From: Pantoea piersonii | GTDB taxonomy: Bacteria; Pseudomonadota; Gammaproteobacteria; Enterobacterales; Enterobacteriaceae | Assembly (NCBI RefSeq): GCF_003612015.1 | Contig: NZ_RARB01000010.1 | Span: 103,222-167,221 of the forward strand | Direction: 5' to 3' | Length of the DNA stretch: 64,000 bases | Part shown: positions 39,127-49,028 of the stretch, one piece after another | Layout: each line of letters starts with the position of its first letter | How positions within the stretch are numbered: position 1 is the stretch's first letter | Notes under the pieces: model-generated | What the model was told of the DNA's origin: nothing | The model's input: the letters and a program-made list of their open reading frames with translations, nothing else | Databases searched by the model: none | Translations under genes and position numbers: made by a program

Positions 39127-40428
39127 ATGAAGGGAAAAGCGACTGTTTTAGCCACAAGGACTCGTCACAGCGGAAAAAAACGCCCGTTGCCTGCATACCT
39201 GTCCACTCTCTCCTTCAGCCTGCTTTGCGCGGGCGTACTGTTATTGCCTGCGGCTGCGCATAGCGCCGACGACAGCAAATCGCAGCTAAAATCCATCCAG
39301 CAAAATATTGCCGAAAAAGAGAAAAGCGTTAAGGCGCAAAAAATTGCGCGCAGCAAGCTGCTCGATCAGCTACAAAGCGAGGAAAAGGTGATTGCGCAGG
39401 CGAGCCGCCAGCTGCGTGAAACCCGCAACAGCCTGAACGCGCTTAACAGCGAAATCAGCCAGCTCACCGCCTCGATAGCGCGGCTGGAAAAGCAGCAGTC
39501 GCATCAGGAAAGCCTGCTGGCTCAGCAGCTCGATGCGGCGTTCCGTCAGGGCAAGCATAACGGCGTACAGCTACTGCTTGGCGGCGAAGAGAGCCAGCGC
39601 AGCGAACGTATTCTTGCCTATTTTGGCTATCTCAACGACGCGCGTCAGCAGAGCATCGACGCGCTGCAAAAAACCCGCCAGACGCTGGGCGAGCAAAAAA
39701 CGTCGCTGGAGCAGAAACAGCAGCAGCAAAAAACGCTGCTGGCCCAGCAGCAAGGCCAGCAGGAGAAGCTGCAACAGGCGAGCGCGGCCCGTAAGAAGAC
39801 GCTGAGCGCGCTGGAAAATGCGCTGGAAAAAGATCAGGCCGACCTGGTGGAGATGCGGCAGAACGAAAGCCGCCTGCAGGACAAAATCGCCCGTGCCGAA
39901 CGCGAGGCGCGCGAGCGTGCTGCACGAGAAGCACGTGAGGCGGAAAAAGTGCGGCAGCGTCAGGCGCAGGCGAAAGCCAAAGGCTCCACCTATCAGCCGA
40001 CGCAGAGCGAACGCGAACTGGTGGCGCGTACCGGGGGCCTTGGCCGCGCAGGCGGACAGGCGATGTGGCCGGTGCGCGGACGTATCGAACACCGCTTCGG
40101 CGAGCAGCTGCAGGGCGAGCTGCGCTGGAAGGGGCTGGTGATCGATGCGCCAGAAGGTTCCGAAGTCAAAGCGATAGCCGATGGCCGCGTGCTGATGGCT
40201 GACTGGTTGCAGGGTTACGGACTGGTGGTTGTGCTGGAGCACGGCAAAGGCGATATGAGCCTCTACGGCTATAACCAGAGCGCGCTGGTGAGCGTTGGAG
40301 CCCAGGTGAAGGCCGGACAGCCTATCGCCCTGGTGGGCACCAGCGGCGGACGCGGTACGCCATCGCTCTATTTTGAAATCCGACGTCAGGGACAGGCCGT
40401 CAATCCACTCCCGTGGTTAGGAAGGTAA
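39127..40428 (+). CDS. envC: Murein hydrolase activator EnvC
   Basis: Periplasmic activator of amidases AmiA and AmiB at the division site, recruited by FtsEX. A signal sequence (roughly residues 18-46 from the chosen start) precedes a long coiled coil (DSKSQLKSIQQNIAEKEKS onward) and a C-terminal LytM domain with degenerate active site (GELRWKGLVIDAPEGSEVKAIADGRVL). ATG 39127 (MKGKATVL) gives 433 residues. Earlier TTG/ATG codons in frame add an unlikely hydrophilic extension, so the exact start is uncertain. yibQ starts directly after the stop. Confidence 0.92.
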   Translation: MKGKATVLATRTRHSGKKRPLPAYLSTLSFSLLCAGVLLLPAAAHSADDSKSQLKSIQQNIAEKEKSVKAQKIARSKLLDQLQSEEKVIAQASRQLRETRNSLNALNSEISQLTASIARLEKQQSHQESLLAQQLDAAFRQGKHNGVQLLLGGEESQRSERILAYFGYLNDARQQSIDALQKTRQTLGEQKTSLEQKQQQQKTLLAQQQGQQEKLQQASAARKKTLSALENALEKDQADLVEMRQNESRLQDKIARAEREARERAAREAREAEKVRQRQAQAKAKGSTYQPTQSERELVARTGGLGRAGGQAMWPVRGRIEHRFGEQLQGELRWKGLVIDAPEGSEVKAIADGRVLMADWLQGYGLVVVLEHGKGDMSLYGYNQSALVSVGAQVKAGQPIALVGTSGGRGTPSLYFEIRRQGQAVNPLPWLGR

Positions 40429-41340
40429 GTGTTTTTTCAACGTCCCCATCTCGCCGCCGTTATCGGCGGACTGTTACTGAGCTGCGCCGCCCATGCGGGC
40501 AAGCTCGCCATTGTTATTGACGATTTCGGCTATCGGCCTTCTGAAGAGAATAAAGTGCTGCAGATGCCCGCCGCGATCTCCGTCGCGGTGCTGCCTGACG
40601 CGCCCGGCGCGCGTTCGATGGCGATTAAGGCCCATCAGGGCGGACATGAAGTATTAATCCATCTTCCCATGGCGCCGCTCAGCAAGCAGCCGCTGGAAAA
40701 AGATACGCTGACGCCGGAGATGAGCAGCGAAGAGATCGCGCGTATCCTGCGCAATGCGGTCAATAACGTGCCTTACGCCGTTGGGCTGAATAACCATATG
40801 GGCAGCAAAATGACATCCAGCCTGCCCGGCATGGTGAAGATGATGCAGGCCCTTAATCAGTACAATTTTTACTTCCTTGACAGCATGACTATCGGCAACA
40901 GCCAGTCGGTGCCCGCCGCGCAAGGCACGCGTGTGAAGGTGCTGAAGCGCCGCGTCTTTCTGGACGACAGCCAGGATATTGACGCGATTCGCCAGCAGTT
41001 TGCGCGAGCGGTGAAGCTGGCGCAGCGCGACGGCTACGCTATCGCTATTGGCCATCCCCATCCTAATACCGTGCGTGTGCTGCAGCAGATGCTGCCGACG
41101 CTGCCTGCGGATATCACGCTGGTGCGTCCGAGCCAGCTGCTGAATGAGCCGCTGCACGGCGGGTCGTCCCCGGTTAAGCCGCAGCCGCGACCGCGTCCGC
41201 GTCCGCAGAAACCGGGCTTCCAGCCGCCTGGCGTATGTCAGGTGCAGCCGCAGCCGGTTCCGGCAACAAAAGCGCTTGGTGTTGTGTGGGAGAGCGTTAG
41301 CCAGAGCGTTATCGCACAAAGGCTAAAAGCGCTTTTCTAA
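40429..41340 (+). CDS. yibQ: Divergent polysaccharide deacetylase family protein YibQ
   Basis: A 303-residue secreted protein with a signal peptide (about residues 1-23, ending CAAHAG). The domain resembles NodB-type deacetylases: IVIDDFGYR, HLPMAP, NNHMGS and AIGHPHPNT. A Pro-rich basic tail (PRPRPRPQKP near residue 250) follows. GTG 40429 abuts the envC stop, so the pair is an operon. Substrate is unknown; a peptidoglycan-related role is inferred from envC linkage. Confidence 0.88.
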   Translation: MFFQRPHLAAVIGGLLLSCAAHAGKLAIVIDDFGYRPSEENKVLQMPAAISVAVLPDAPGARSMAIKAHQGGHEVLIHLPMAPLSKQPLEKDTLTPEMSSEEIARILRNAVNNVPYAVGLNNHMGSKMTSSLPGMVKMMQALNQYNFYFLDSMTIGNSQSVPAAQGTRVKVLKRRVFLDDSQDIDAIRQQFARAVKLAQRDGYAIAIGHPHPNTVRVLQQMLPTLPADITLVRPSQLLNEPLHGGSSPVKPQPRPRPRPQKPGFQPPGVCQVQPQPVPATKALGVVWESVSQSVIAQRLKALF

Positions 41341-41444
41341 AAAGCGATTTCATTCGGCCACGTAGCCTTAACATTCTTTTCTGAACAGAAATCACTATAA
41401 TCCGGAGCGAGCTACGCAGACCGGTTATAAGGATTTCTGTCAGG

Positions 41445-42671
41445 ATGGGGACGGCGAAACAAAGAATTATGCTGCTGGATAACGGCAGAGAATGGGGCGG
41501 CGGCACGAACAGCATGCTGGAGCTGCTTAAACGCATCGACCGTGACGCTTTTGATATCACCTGCTGCTTTTATCACAATTACACGCGCGGCAATGGCGAA
41601 ACGATCGAATCGGTTCTGAACGCCATCAATATACCGGTGATCTTTATTCCGCAGAGAAAGCAGCCGGTCTGGGCGAAACTCGCTAAGGAAGCTGCACGCG
41701 CCCTGCTTTTCTTCAGTCGTCGTCTGAAAAAAGAGGCGGTCGACGCTATTGACGCACGCTGGCGCGTGCTGCCCAACGCCAGCAAGCTTCGCGCGCTTTT
41801 GCAACAGGGGCGCTACGATACGCTCTATATGAATAATCAGCCCAGCACGAATGTTGAAGGCTACGTCGCTGCACGCGATCTTGATATTTCCGTTGTTCAG
41901 CACTGCCGCATTGAACCGCTGATGAACAGCCGTCTGGTAAAAATGGTTAACGATGGGTGCGATGCGGTGATTGCCGTTTCGCATGGCGTAAACCAGACAT
42001 TACGCGCCAGCGGAGTTGATGCCTCACGCTGTTTTACCGTCTCCAACGCGATTGATATCCACCAGCCTTTACCCGACCGCGCGACGGTGCGCCAGCGCTT
42101 AAACCTGCCGGCAGAGGCCTTTATTTTCGGGACTATCGGCTCGCTGATCCTGCGCAAATCGAACCATCATGTTCTGCAAGCGTTAAGCCATTTCAAACAG
42201 GCCTGTCCCGATGCGAACTGGAAAATGATTGTGGTTGGCGATGGACCGGAAGCAGGCCCGCTACGCCAGCAGGCCGAGAGAGAAAATATTCTCGACCGGG
42301 TAATCTTTACCGGTTTTCAGAATAACGCGCTGGATTACCTCGCCGCTTTTGACGTTTTTATCCTGGCGTCCCGTAGCGAAGGTCTGCCGCGCGTCGTGCT
42401 GGAGGCGATGCTGGTAAACACCGCCGTTGCAGGTTCCCGCGTGGTTGGCACTGAGGAATTAATCAGCCATAACGATACTGGCCTGTTGTTTGAATATGGC
42501 GATGTCGCGCAATTAACACAACACCTCATCACGCTCTGGCAGGATCAGGCCTTGCGTCAACGATTAACCCATGCCGCGTCGACGCGCGTTCGGGCACAAT
42601 ACGCTATCGAAAACTACGTTAAAGGCGTAGAGGCCATCCTGAAAAGCGTCACAAGGAAGAAGCATGCTTAA
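41445..42671 (+). CDS. GT4-type glycosyltransferase, target unknown
   Basis: A 408-residue GT-B fold enzyme. The C-terminal nucleotide-sugar domain shows FGTIGSLILRKSNHHVLQAL, GDGPEAGPLRQQ and the E-x7-E motif SEGLPRVVLEAML. The N-terminus DNGREWGGGTNSMLELL resembles GT4 acceptor domains. It forms a two-gene operon with the next gene (8-bp overlap) and a shared terminator. It occupies the place between yibQ and tdh where E. coli has waaH. A role in LPS or capsule decoration is inferred from context only. Confidence 0.8.
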   Translation: MGTAKQRIMLLDNGREWGGGTNSMLELLKRIDRDAFDITCCFYHNYTRGNGETIESVLNAINIPVIFIPQRKQPVWAKLAKEAARALLFFSRRLKKEAVDAIDARWRVLPNASKLRALLQQGRYDTLYMNNQPSTNVEGYVAARDLDISVVQHCRIEPLMNSRLVKMVNDGCDAVIAVSHGVNQTLRASGVDASRCFTVSNAIDIHQPLPDRATVRQRLNLPAEAFIFGTIGSLILRKSNHHVLQALSHFKQACPDANWKMIVVGDGPEAGPLRQQAERENILDRVIFTGFQNNALDYLAAFDVFILASRSEGLPRVVLEAMLVNTAVAGSRVVGTEELISHNDTGLLFEYGDVAQLTQHLITLWQDQALRQRLTHAASTRVRAQYAIENYVKGVEAILKSVTRKKHA

Positions 42672-43575
42672 TTTTCTTAACCCACGTTTTCGTCGCGTGC
42701 GCGCACGTCATAATTTGCCCTACTCTCAACCCGACGTGCAGGGCGAGACCCCCGTTACATCGATCGTTATCCCTTGTACCGGGGAAGATTATATTGAAGA
42801 AGCGAAGCTCAGCGCGCTGTTTGCTGAACGTTTTGCAACTGCAGCCCAGGAAATCGTCATCGTGAGCGACCAGCCTGCCGCTGCATTTGGCACGCTGCCG
42901 GGCAAAACGCGGATTGTCACGCTGGAAGTGCCGCAGCGCGAAGAGCCCTATCCCTACAAGCAAATTTATCGCAGCCGGCTGATTAAAATACAGGCGCCAT
43001 TATACGCGCAGGGCGAAGGGATCCTGATGATCGATTCCGATCTCAATTTGCTCAAAATGCCTGAAATCAGCATGAAAACCGGGCATTTTTATTCCAGCTT
43101 CCGCCAGGGAAAGATGATTGCCAAACTGGCTGGCGCGGCGCAGGAAACCATCCCCGCTTATTATAAACTCAGCGTTCGTCCTTACCTTGTGGACCATGTT
43201 AACGGTGCTTATCTGGCGGCTACGCGCCAGACCTGGCAACGCGTCTGCCCGCTCTGGCTGACATTATTTGATGACACATGGAAATTAATGAACGATAGCC
43301 AGCCGCCAACCGATCAGCTGCCGCTGGCGTGCCTGCTGGATCTGCTGGACCTCCGCACCGTTAACCTGGGCGAATGGGCGAACTGGCCGGTCTCTAAACG
43401 CATCGGCGGCAAGCCGGGGCTTATACCGCCTGAAGTGGTGGGCGCACACGGCGGCTTTCCCCTTTCTGAATGGCAGAAATATCTGGATGATCCTCGCCAG
43501 CCGCTGACCTTTAAGGGTCAGGATTACACCCGAAAAGTGCGCTACCTGACGGATGCGGAGAAGCAACAGCAATAG
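42664..43575 (+). CDS. Putative GT-A-fold glycosyltransferase, unassigned family
   Basis: A 303-residue protein I do not recognise as a characterised family. A stretch TSIVIPCTGEDYIEEAKLSAL near residue 32 and MIDSDLNLL near residue 121, a DxD-like motif, suggest a metal-dependent GT-A fold. VDHVNGAYLAATRQTW and PTDQLPLACLLDLL resemble acceptor parts of such enzymes. No membrane segment is present. It overlaps the preceding GT4 gene by 8 bp, so the two likely act together on one glycan. Function is unknown. Confidence 0.6.
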   Translation: MLNFLNPRFRRVRARHNLPYSQPDVQGETPVTSIVIPCTGEDYIEEAKLSALFAERFATAAQEIVIVSDQPAAAFGTLPGKTRIVTLEVPQREEPYPYKQIYRSRLIKIQAPLYAQGEGILMIDSDLNLLKMPEISMKTGHFYSSFRQGKMIAKLAGAAQETIPAYYKLSVRPYLVDHVNGAYLAATRQTWQRVCPLWLTLFDDTWKLMNDSQPPTDQLPLACLLDLLDLRTVNLGEWANWPVSKRIGGKPGLIPPEVVGAHGGFPLSEWQKYLDDPRQPLTFKGQDYTRKVRYLTDAEKQQQ

Positions 43576-43579
43576 CCAT

Positions 43580-43601
43580 AAAGCCGCCTGCGCGGCTTTT
43601 T
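43580..43601 (+). terminator. Terminator of the glycosyltransferase pair
   Basis: AAGCCGC-CTGC-GCGGCTT followed by TTT. The tdh stop codon on the other strand touches the T run. Confidence 0.75.
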
Positions 43602-44628
43602 AATCCCAGCTCAGCACCACTTTTCCTGAACGCCCGGAACGCATTTCGTCGAAGCCTTGCTGAAAGTCGTCGATAGAGTAGCGGTGGGTGATCACCGGCG
43701 TGAGATCGAGCCCAGACTGAATCAGCGCCGCCATCTTATACCAGGTCTCGAACATTTCACGTCCATAAATGCCTTTAATAAACAGTCCCTTGAATATAAC
43801 CTGATTCCAGTCGATAGCCATTTCTCCCGGCGGGATGCCGAGCAGCGCAATGCGTCCGCCGTGATTCATCACCTCCAGCAGCGTACGGAACGCAGGCGGC
43901 GCGCCGGACATCTCCAGCCCGACGTCGAAACCTTCCGTCATCCCCAGCTCGCGCATCACGACGCGCAGATCCTCATGCGCCACGTTAACCGCGCGCGTCA
44001 CGCCCATCTTACGCGCCAGTTCAAGGCGATAGTCGTTGATATCGGTGATCACTACGTTGCGCGCGCCGACATGTTTACAGACCGCCGCCGCCATAATGCC
44101 GATAGGGCCAGCACCGGAAATAAGCACATCTTCGCCTACCAGATCGAACGACAGCGCGGTGTGCACCGCATTGCCGAAGGGGTCGAAAATCGCGGCGAGC
44201 TCGTCGGAAATATTGTCAGGGATGCGGAAGGCGTTGAAAGCCGGGATCACTAGATACTCGGCAAAACAGCCCTGACGGTTTACGCCCACGCCGATGGTAT
44301 TGCGACACAAATGGGTGCGTCCGGCACGACAATTGCGGCAGTGTCCGCAGGTAATATGCCCTTCGCCAGAGACGCGATCGCCGATGCTGAAGCCGCGTAC
44401 CTCCTGGCCGATCGCCACCACTTCGCCAACATATTCATGCCCGACGATCATCGGCACAGGGATCGTTTTCCGCGACCAGTCATCCCAGTTATAGATATGG
44501 ATATCGGTGCCGCAGATAGCGGTTTTACGGATCTTGATCAGCAAATCGTTATGGCCCGGCTCCGGTATCGGCGCATCGGTAACCATCCAGATACCTTCCT
44601 GCGCATGAAGTTTGGCTAACGCTTTCAT
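43600..44628 (-). CDS. tdh: L-threonine 3-dehydrogenase
   Basis: Zinc- and NAD-dependent enzyme of 342 residues (E. coli 341) that oxidises threonine to 2-amino-3-ketobutyrate. Catalytic zinc ligand C38 (ICGTDIH), structural cysteines in [15 protein letters not shown] (C93, C96, C99, C107), and the NAD motif [14 protein letters not shown] are visible. It is downstream of kbl by 10 nt; together they convert threonine to glycine and acetyl-CoA. Confidence 0.98.
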   Translation of the reverse strand: MKALAKLHAQEGIWMVTDAPIPEPGHNDLLIKIRKTAICGTDIHIYNWDDWSRKTIPVPMIVGHEYVGEVVAIGQEVRGFSIGDRVSGEGHITCGHCRNCRAGRTHLCRNTIGVGVNRQGCFAEYLVIPAFNAFRIPDNISDELAAIFDPFGNAVHTALSFDLVGEDVLISGAGPIGIMAAAVCKHVGARNVVITDINDYRLELARKMGVTRAVNVAHEDLRVVMRELGMTEGFDVGLEMSGAPPAFRTLLEVMNHGGRIALLGIPPGEMAIDWNQVIFKGLFIKGIYGREMFETWYKMAALIQSGLDLTPVITHRYSIDDFQQGFDEMRSGRSGKVVLSWD

Positions 44629-44638
44629 TCAGAGCTCC

Positions 44639-45832
44639 TCAGGCGATCACGCCAAGCTGTTGTCCAATACGGGTAAAGGCGTCTACTGCGCGCTCCAGCT
44701 GCTGCTGGGTATGCGCCGCCGAAATCTGCGTGCGGATGCGCGCCTGACCGCGCGGCACCACAGGAAAGAAAAAGCCGGTAACGTAAATCCCCTCCTGCTG
44801 AAGCAGGCGGGCGAACTCCTGCGCCACGCTGGCTTCGCCCAGCATCACGGGAATAATGGCGTGATCGGCGCCCGCCAGGGTAAAACCGGCTGCCGTCATC
44901 TTCTCGCGGAAGAAGCGCGCGTTGTCCCACAAACGCTGTCGCAGGCCATCGCCTTCGCTCAGCAGGTCGAGTACGCGAATTGAGGCGGCAACGATCGCAG
45001 GCGCCAGCGAATTGGAGAACAGGTAGGGGCGAGAGCGCTGTCGCAGCCATTCGACCACGTCTGCGCGGGCGGCGGTATAGCCGCCGGAGGCGCCGCCCAG
45101 CGCTTTGCCCAGCGTGCCGGTAATGATGTCGATGCGTCCCATAACGTCGCAATATTCATGCGTGCCGCGGCCGGCCGCGCCGACAAAGCCTACCGCATGG
45201 GAGTCATCCACCATCACCAGCGCATCAAACTCGTCAGCGAGATCGCAGATGGCGCGCAGGTTAGCGATCACACCGTCCATAGAGAAGACGCCATCGGTAG
45301 CGATAAGGATATGGCGTGCGCCTTTTTCCCGCGCCTCAACCAGACAGGCCCGCAGCGCCTGCATATCGTTGTTGGCGTAGCGATAGCGCTGCGCCTTGCA
45401 GAGCCGCACGCCGTCGATAATCGAGGCATGGTTTAGCGCGTCGGAGATGATCGCGTCTTCCGCGTCCAGCAGGGTTTCAAACAACCCGCCGTTGGCGTCA
45501 AAACAGGATGAATAAAGGATGGCATCGTCCATGCCGAGAAACGCCGCCAGCTTTTTCTCCAGCTGTTTATGGATATCCTGCGTGCCGCAGATAAAGCGTA
45601 CCGAGGCCATACCAAAGCCATGCGATTCCATGCCCTCTTTTGCCGCCTGAATTAACGCTGGATGATTAGCCAGTCCTAAGTAATTGTTGGCGCAAAAGTT
45701 AATAACCTGATCGTCGCCGACTTCAATATCGGTTTGCTGAGCGGAGGTAATGATGCGCTCCTGCTTAAACAATCCTTCCCGGTGCGCCACATCCAGCTGC
45801 TGGCGGATCTGCTGATAAAATTGCGCTGGCAT
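44639..45832 (-). CDS. kbl: 2-amino-3-ketobutyrate CoA ligase
   Basis: PLP enzyme of 397 residues (E. coli 398) that cleaves 2-amino-3-ketobutyrate with CoA to glycine and acetyl-Co[12 protein letters not shown] and the PLP-lysine motif [15 protein letters not shown] are conserved. ATG 45832 (MPAQFYQQ) is preferred at 7 nt from GAGGAG; the ATG 3 nt earlier is also possible. First gene of kbl-tdh, divergent from hldD. Confidence 0.97.
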   Translation of the reverse strand: MPAQFYQQIRQQLDVAHREGLFKQERIITSAQQTDIEVGDDQVINFCANNYLGLANHPALIQAAKEGMESHGFGMASVRFICGTQDIHKQLEKKLAAFLGMDDAILYSSCFDANGGLFETLLDAEDAIISDALNHASIIDGVRLCKAQRYRYANNDMQALRACLVEAREKGARHILIATDGVFSMDGVIANLRAICDLADEFDALVMVDDSHAVGFVGAAGRGTHEYCDVMGRIDIITGTLGKALGGASGGYTAARADVVEWLRQRSRPYLFSNSLAPAIVAASIRVLDLLSEGDGLRQRLWDNARFFREKMTAAGFTLAGADHAIIPVMLGEASVAQEFARLLQQEGIYVTGFFFPVVPRGQARIRTQISAAHTQQQLERAVDAFTRIGQQLGVIA

Positions 45833-45944
45833 CATTGTTCTCCTCAGATGGCATAAATTCGGCACATCTTACTGAATAAGAAGGATGCTAACGATAAATC
45901 GACCAGGAGAATGTTAATTTTGCAGCATAGTTCACGTCAGAGGG

Positions 45945-45988
45945 CGGAGCGGCGACAGCGTGTCGGAGTCATCTGGCTGTCTGCTCCG
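45945..45988. repeat. Long inverted repeat in the kbl/hldD promoter region
   Basis: CGGAGC (45945-45950) with GCTCCG (45983-45988), and inside them GACAG with CTGTC, form an interrupted inverted repeat of 44 bp. It sits midway between the divergent kbl and hldD starts and could be a regulator site or a structured leader. Confidence 0.45.
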
Positions 45989-46064
45989 TGATGAAATGTT
46001 ATGATATGAGACATTAGCGCGTGAAACCGCCTGTTTCATGCCCCCAACTTTTAAGGTAGAGCAC

Positions 46065-46997
46065 ATGATTATCGTCACTGGCGGCGCGGGAATGATTGGC
46101 AGCAATATCGTCAAGGCGCTCAACGATCGTGGTATTCGCGATATTCTGGTCGTCGACAACCTCAAAGACGGCACCAAATTTGTCAATCTGGCCGATCTGG
46201 ATATCAGCGATTACATGGATAAAGAGGAATTTCTGACCTATATCGCCGCGGGCGAGGATCTGGGTCCGATTGAGGCCGTTTTTCATGAAGGCGCCTGTTC
46301 TGCGACGACGGAGTGGGACGGCAAGTACATGATGGACAATAACTATCAGTACTCCAAAGATCTGCTGCACTATTGCCTGGAGCGTGAAATTCCTTTCCTC
46401 TACGCCTCTTCTGCCGCGACCTACGGCGGCCGTAACGACAATTTTATCGAGAAGCGCGAATATGAGCAGCCGCTGAACGTTTACGGCTATTCGAAAATGC
46501 TGTTCGACCACTACGTGCGTCAGATCCTGCCGGAAGCGGAATCGCCGGTATGCGGCTTCCGCTATTTCAACGTTTACGGCCCGCGTGAAGGCCACAAAGG
46601 CAGCATGGCGAGCGTGGCGTTCCACCTCAATACGCAAATCGCCAGCGGCGAAAATCCCAAGCTGTTTGAAGGCAGCGATAACTTCAGACGCGACTTTATC
46701 CACGTTGATGATGTGGTCGCGGTCAATCTGTGGTGCTGGGAAAATAACATTTCCGGCATCTACAACTGCGGTACCGGCCGCGCCGAATCGTTCCAGGAAG
46801 TAGCGGACGCGGTGCTGAAATTCCACCAGAAAGGGCAAATCGAATACATTCCCTTCCCGGATAAGCTGAAAGGCCGTTATCAGGCCTATACTCAGGCGGA
46901 TCTCACCCACCTGCGTGCGGCCGGATATGACAAGCCGTTCAAAACCGTGGCGCAGGGCGTGGCCGAATATATGGCCTGGCTGAACCGCAACGCATAA
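46065..46997 (+). CDS. hldD: ADP-L-glycero-D-manno-heptose 6-epimerase
   Basis: Short-chain dehydrogenase-like epimerase of 310 residues (as in E. coli) making the ADP-L,D-heptose used by WaaC, WaaF and WaaQ. NADP motif GGAGMIGSN near residue 5 and catalytic YGYSK near 140 are present. ATG 46065 is the canonical start (MIIVTGGAG). It heads hldD-waaF-waaC. E. coli has a heat-shock promoter here; I could not assign one. Confidence 0.98.
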   Translation: MIIVTGGAGMIGSNIVKALNDRGIRDILVVDNLKDGTKFVNLADLDISDYMDKEEFLTYIAAGEDLGPIEAVFHEGACSATTEWDGKYMMDNNYQYSKDLLHYCLEREIPFLYASSAATYGGRNDNFIEKREYEQPLNVYGYSKMLFDHYVRQILPEAESPVCGFRYFNVYGPREGHKGSMASVAFHLNTQIASGENPKLFEGSDNFRRDFIHVDDVVAVNLWCWENNISGIYNCGTGRAESFQEVADAVLKFHQKGQIEYIPFPDKLKGRYQAYTQADLTHLRAAGYDKPFKTVAQGVAEYMAWLNRNA

Positions 46998-47013
46998 GGA
47001 ACGCGTACCGGCG

Positions 47014-48072
47014 ATGAAAATTCTGGTTATTGGCCCGTCGTGGGTCGGCGATATGATGATGTCGCAAAGCCTCTATCGCACCCTCAAGGCTCAACATCCG
47101 GACGCCGTGATTGATGTGATGGCACCTGCATGGTGTCGTCCGCTGTTGTCGCGCATGCCGGAAGTCAACCAGGCGCTGGCGATGCCGCTGGGGCACGGCG
47201 CGCTGGCGCTCGGCGAGCGGCACCGCATTGGCAAAACGCTGCGCGCCAGCGGCTACGATCGCGCCTATGTGCTGCCTAACTCCTTCAAATCTGCGCTGGT
47301 GCCTTTCTTCGCCGGAATTAAACGCCGTATCGGCTGGCGCGGCGAGATGCGCTACGGCCTGCTGAACGATGTACGCGTGCTGGACAAAGCGGCGTTTCCT
47401 CTGATGGTGGAGCGTTATATTGCGTTAGCCTGCGACACGCCGGTCACCTCGGCGCAGCAGCTGCCGCAACCGCTGCTCTGGCCGCGGCTTCAGGTAGAGG
47501 ATCAGGAAAAAATCGAGACCGCCGCCCAGTTTGAGCTGTCGGCGGAGCGGCCGCTGATCGGTTTTTGTCCCGGCGCGGAATTTGGCCCGGCGAAGCGCTG
47601 GCCGCACTATCACTACGCCGCGCTGGCGCAGCAGTTGATTGCCGAAGGCAAGCAGGTGGTACTGTTCGGTTCGGCAAAAGACCGGGCCTGCGGCGACGAG
47701 ATTATCGCGGCGCTGCCTGCGGAAGCGCGACATTACTGCCGCAACCTGGCGGGCGAAACGCAGCTTGAGCAGGCGGTAATTTTGATTGCGCGCTGCGACG
47801 CCGTTGTCAGCAATGACTCTGGCCTGATGCATATCGCCGCCGCGCTCAATCGCCCGCTGGTGGCGCTTTATGGGCCAAGCAGTCCCGACTTTACGCCGCC
47901 ACTTTCCAGACAGGTGCGCATTATCCGCCTGATCACTGGCTACCATAAGGTGCGCAAAGGCGATGCCGGAGAGGGCTATCATCAGAGCCTGATCGATATT
48001 CAGCCGACGCGCGTTCATCAGGAGCTGAGCGAACTACTGGCTCACCCGCAGGAGACGGCATGCACGTCCTGA
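47014..48072 (+). CDS. waaF: ADP-heptose:LPS heptosyltransferase II
   Basis: GT9 enzyme of 352 residues that adds the second heptose of the inner core. MKILVIGPSWVGDMMMSQSLYRTL and CPGAEFGPAKRWPHYHYA are family hallmarks, and VVSNDSGLMHIAAAL is the GT9 donor motif. It starts 16 nt after hldD and overlaps waaC by 13 bp. Confidence 0.97.
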   Translation: MKILVIGPSWVGDMMMSQSLYRTLKAQHPDAVIDVMAPAWCRPLLSRMPEVNQALAMPLGHGALALGERHRIGKTLRASGYDRAYVLPNSFKSALVPFFAGIKRRIGWRGEMRYGLLNDVRVLDKAAFPLMVERYIALACDTPVTSAQQLPQPLLWPRLQVEDQEKIETAAQFELSAERPLIGFCPGAEFGPAKRWPHYHYAALAQQLIAEGKQVVLFGSAKDRACGDEIIAALPAEARHYCRNLAGETQLEQAVILIARCDAVVSNDSGLMHIAAALNRPLVALYGPSSPDFTPPLSRQVRIIRLITGYHKVRKGDAGEGYHQSLIDIQPTRVHQELSELLAHPQETACTS

Positions 48073-49028
48073 TCGTCAAAACTTCGTCGATGGGCGATGT
48101 GCTTCATACGCTTCCCGCCTTAACCGATGCCATGCAGGCGATCCCCGGTATCCGATTTGACTGGGTAGTGGAAGAGAATTTCGCCCAGATCCCCTCCTGG
48201 CATCCCGCGGTGGATAAAGTTTTGCCGGTAGCGATTCGCCGCTGGCGCAAACACTGGTTCGGCAGCCAGCAGCGCGAAGAGCGCGTGCGCTTTAAGCGCG
48301 ATTTGCAGTCGCGCCAGTATGATGTCGTGATCGATGCTCAGGGGCTAATCAAGAGCGCCGCACTGGTGACCCGTCTGGCCAGAGGCGTTAAGCATGGCCA
48401 GGACAGCCGCAGCGCGCGCGAACCTTTCGCCAGCTGGTGGTACGACCAACGCCATGAAATTGACAAGAAGCAGCATGCGGTAGAACGGACGCGCGAGCTG
48501 TTCGCCAAAAGCCTCGGCTATGAGAAGCCGCAGACCCAGGGCGATTACGCCATCGCCGCGCACTTTCTGCGCGACGAGCCGCAGAATATCGCCCCCTATC
48601 TGGTATTCCTCCATGCGACGACGCGCGACAACAAACACTGGCCGGAAAGCCACTGGCGCGAGCTGATCGGCCTGCTGCAGCCAGTCGGACTGCGTATCAA
48701 GCTGCCCTGGGGCGCCGAGCACGAACATCAGCGCGCCCAGCGCCTGGCGGAAGGCTTTGATTACGTCGAGGTGCTGCCGAAGCTGACGCTGGAGGCGATA
48801 GCGCGCGAACTGGTGGGCGCCAGAGCGGTCGTGTCAGTGGATACCGGGCTGAGCCATCTGACCGCGGCGCTGGATCGTCCCAATATCACGCTCTACGGGC
48901 CAACGGATCCGGGCCTGATTGGGGGTTATGGGCAGAATCAGCAGGCTCTCTGTCCGCCTCAGGGCAACAACATGTCCGATATTAGCGCGGAAGCAGTCAA
49001 AGAAAGGCTGGAGAAAGCTTTAGGATGA
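48060..49028 (+). CDS. waaC: ADP-heptose:LPS heptosyltransferase I
   Basis: GT9 enzyme of 322 residues (E. coli 319) that adds the first heptose to Kdo. It starts MHVLIVKTSSMGDVLHTLPAL and has HATTRDNKHWPE and VSVDTGLSHLTAAL. It overlaps waaF upstream and the next glycosyltransferase by 4 bp (ATGA). Confidence 0.97.
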   Translation: MHVLIVKTSSMGDVLHTLPALTDAMQAIPGIRFDWVVEENFAQIPSWHPAVDKVLPVAIRRWRKHWFGSQQREERVRFKRDLQSRQYDVVIDAQGLIKSAALVTRLARGVKHGQDSRSAREPFASWWYDQRHEIDKKQHAVERTRELFAKSLGYEKPQTQGDYAIAAHFLRDEPQNIAPYLVFLHATTRDNKHWPESHWRELIGLLQPVGLRIKLPWGAEHEHQRAQRLAEGFDYVEVLPKLTLEAIARELVGARAVVSVDTGLSHLTAALDRPNITLYGPTDPGLIGGYGQNQQALCPPQGNNMSDISAEAVKERLEKALG

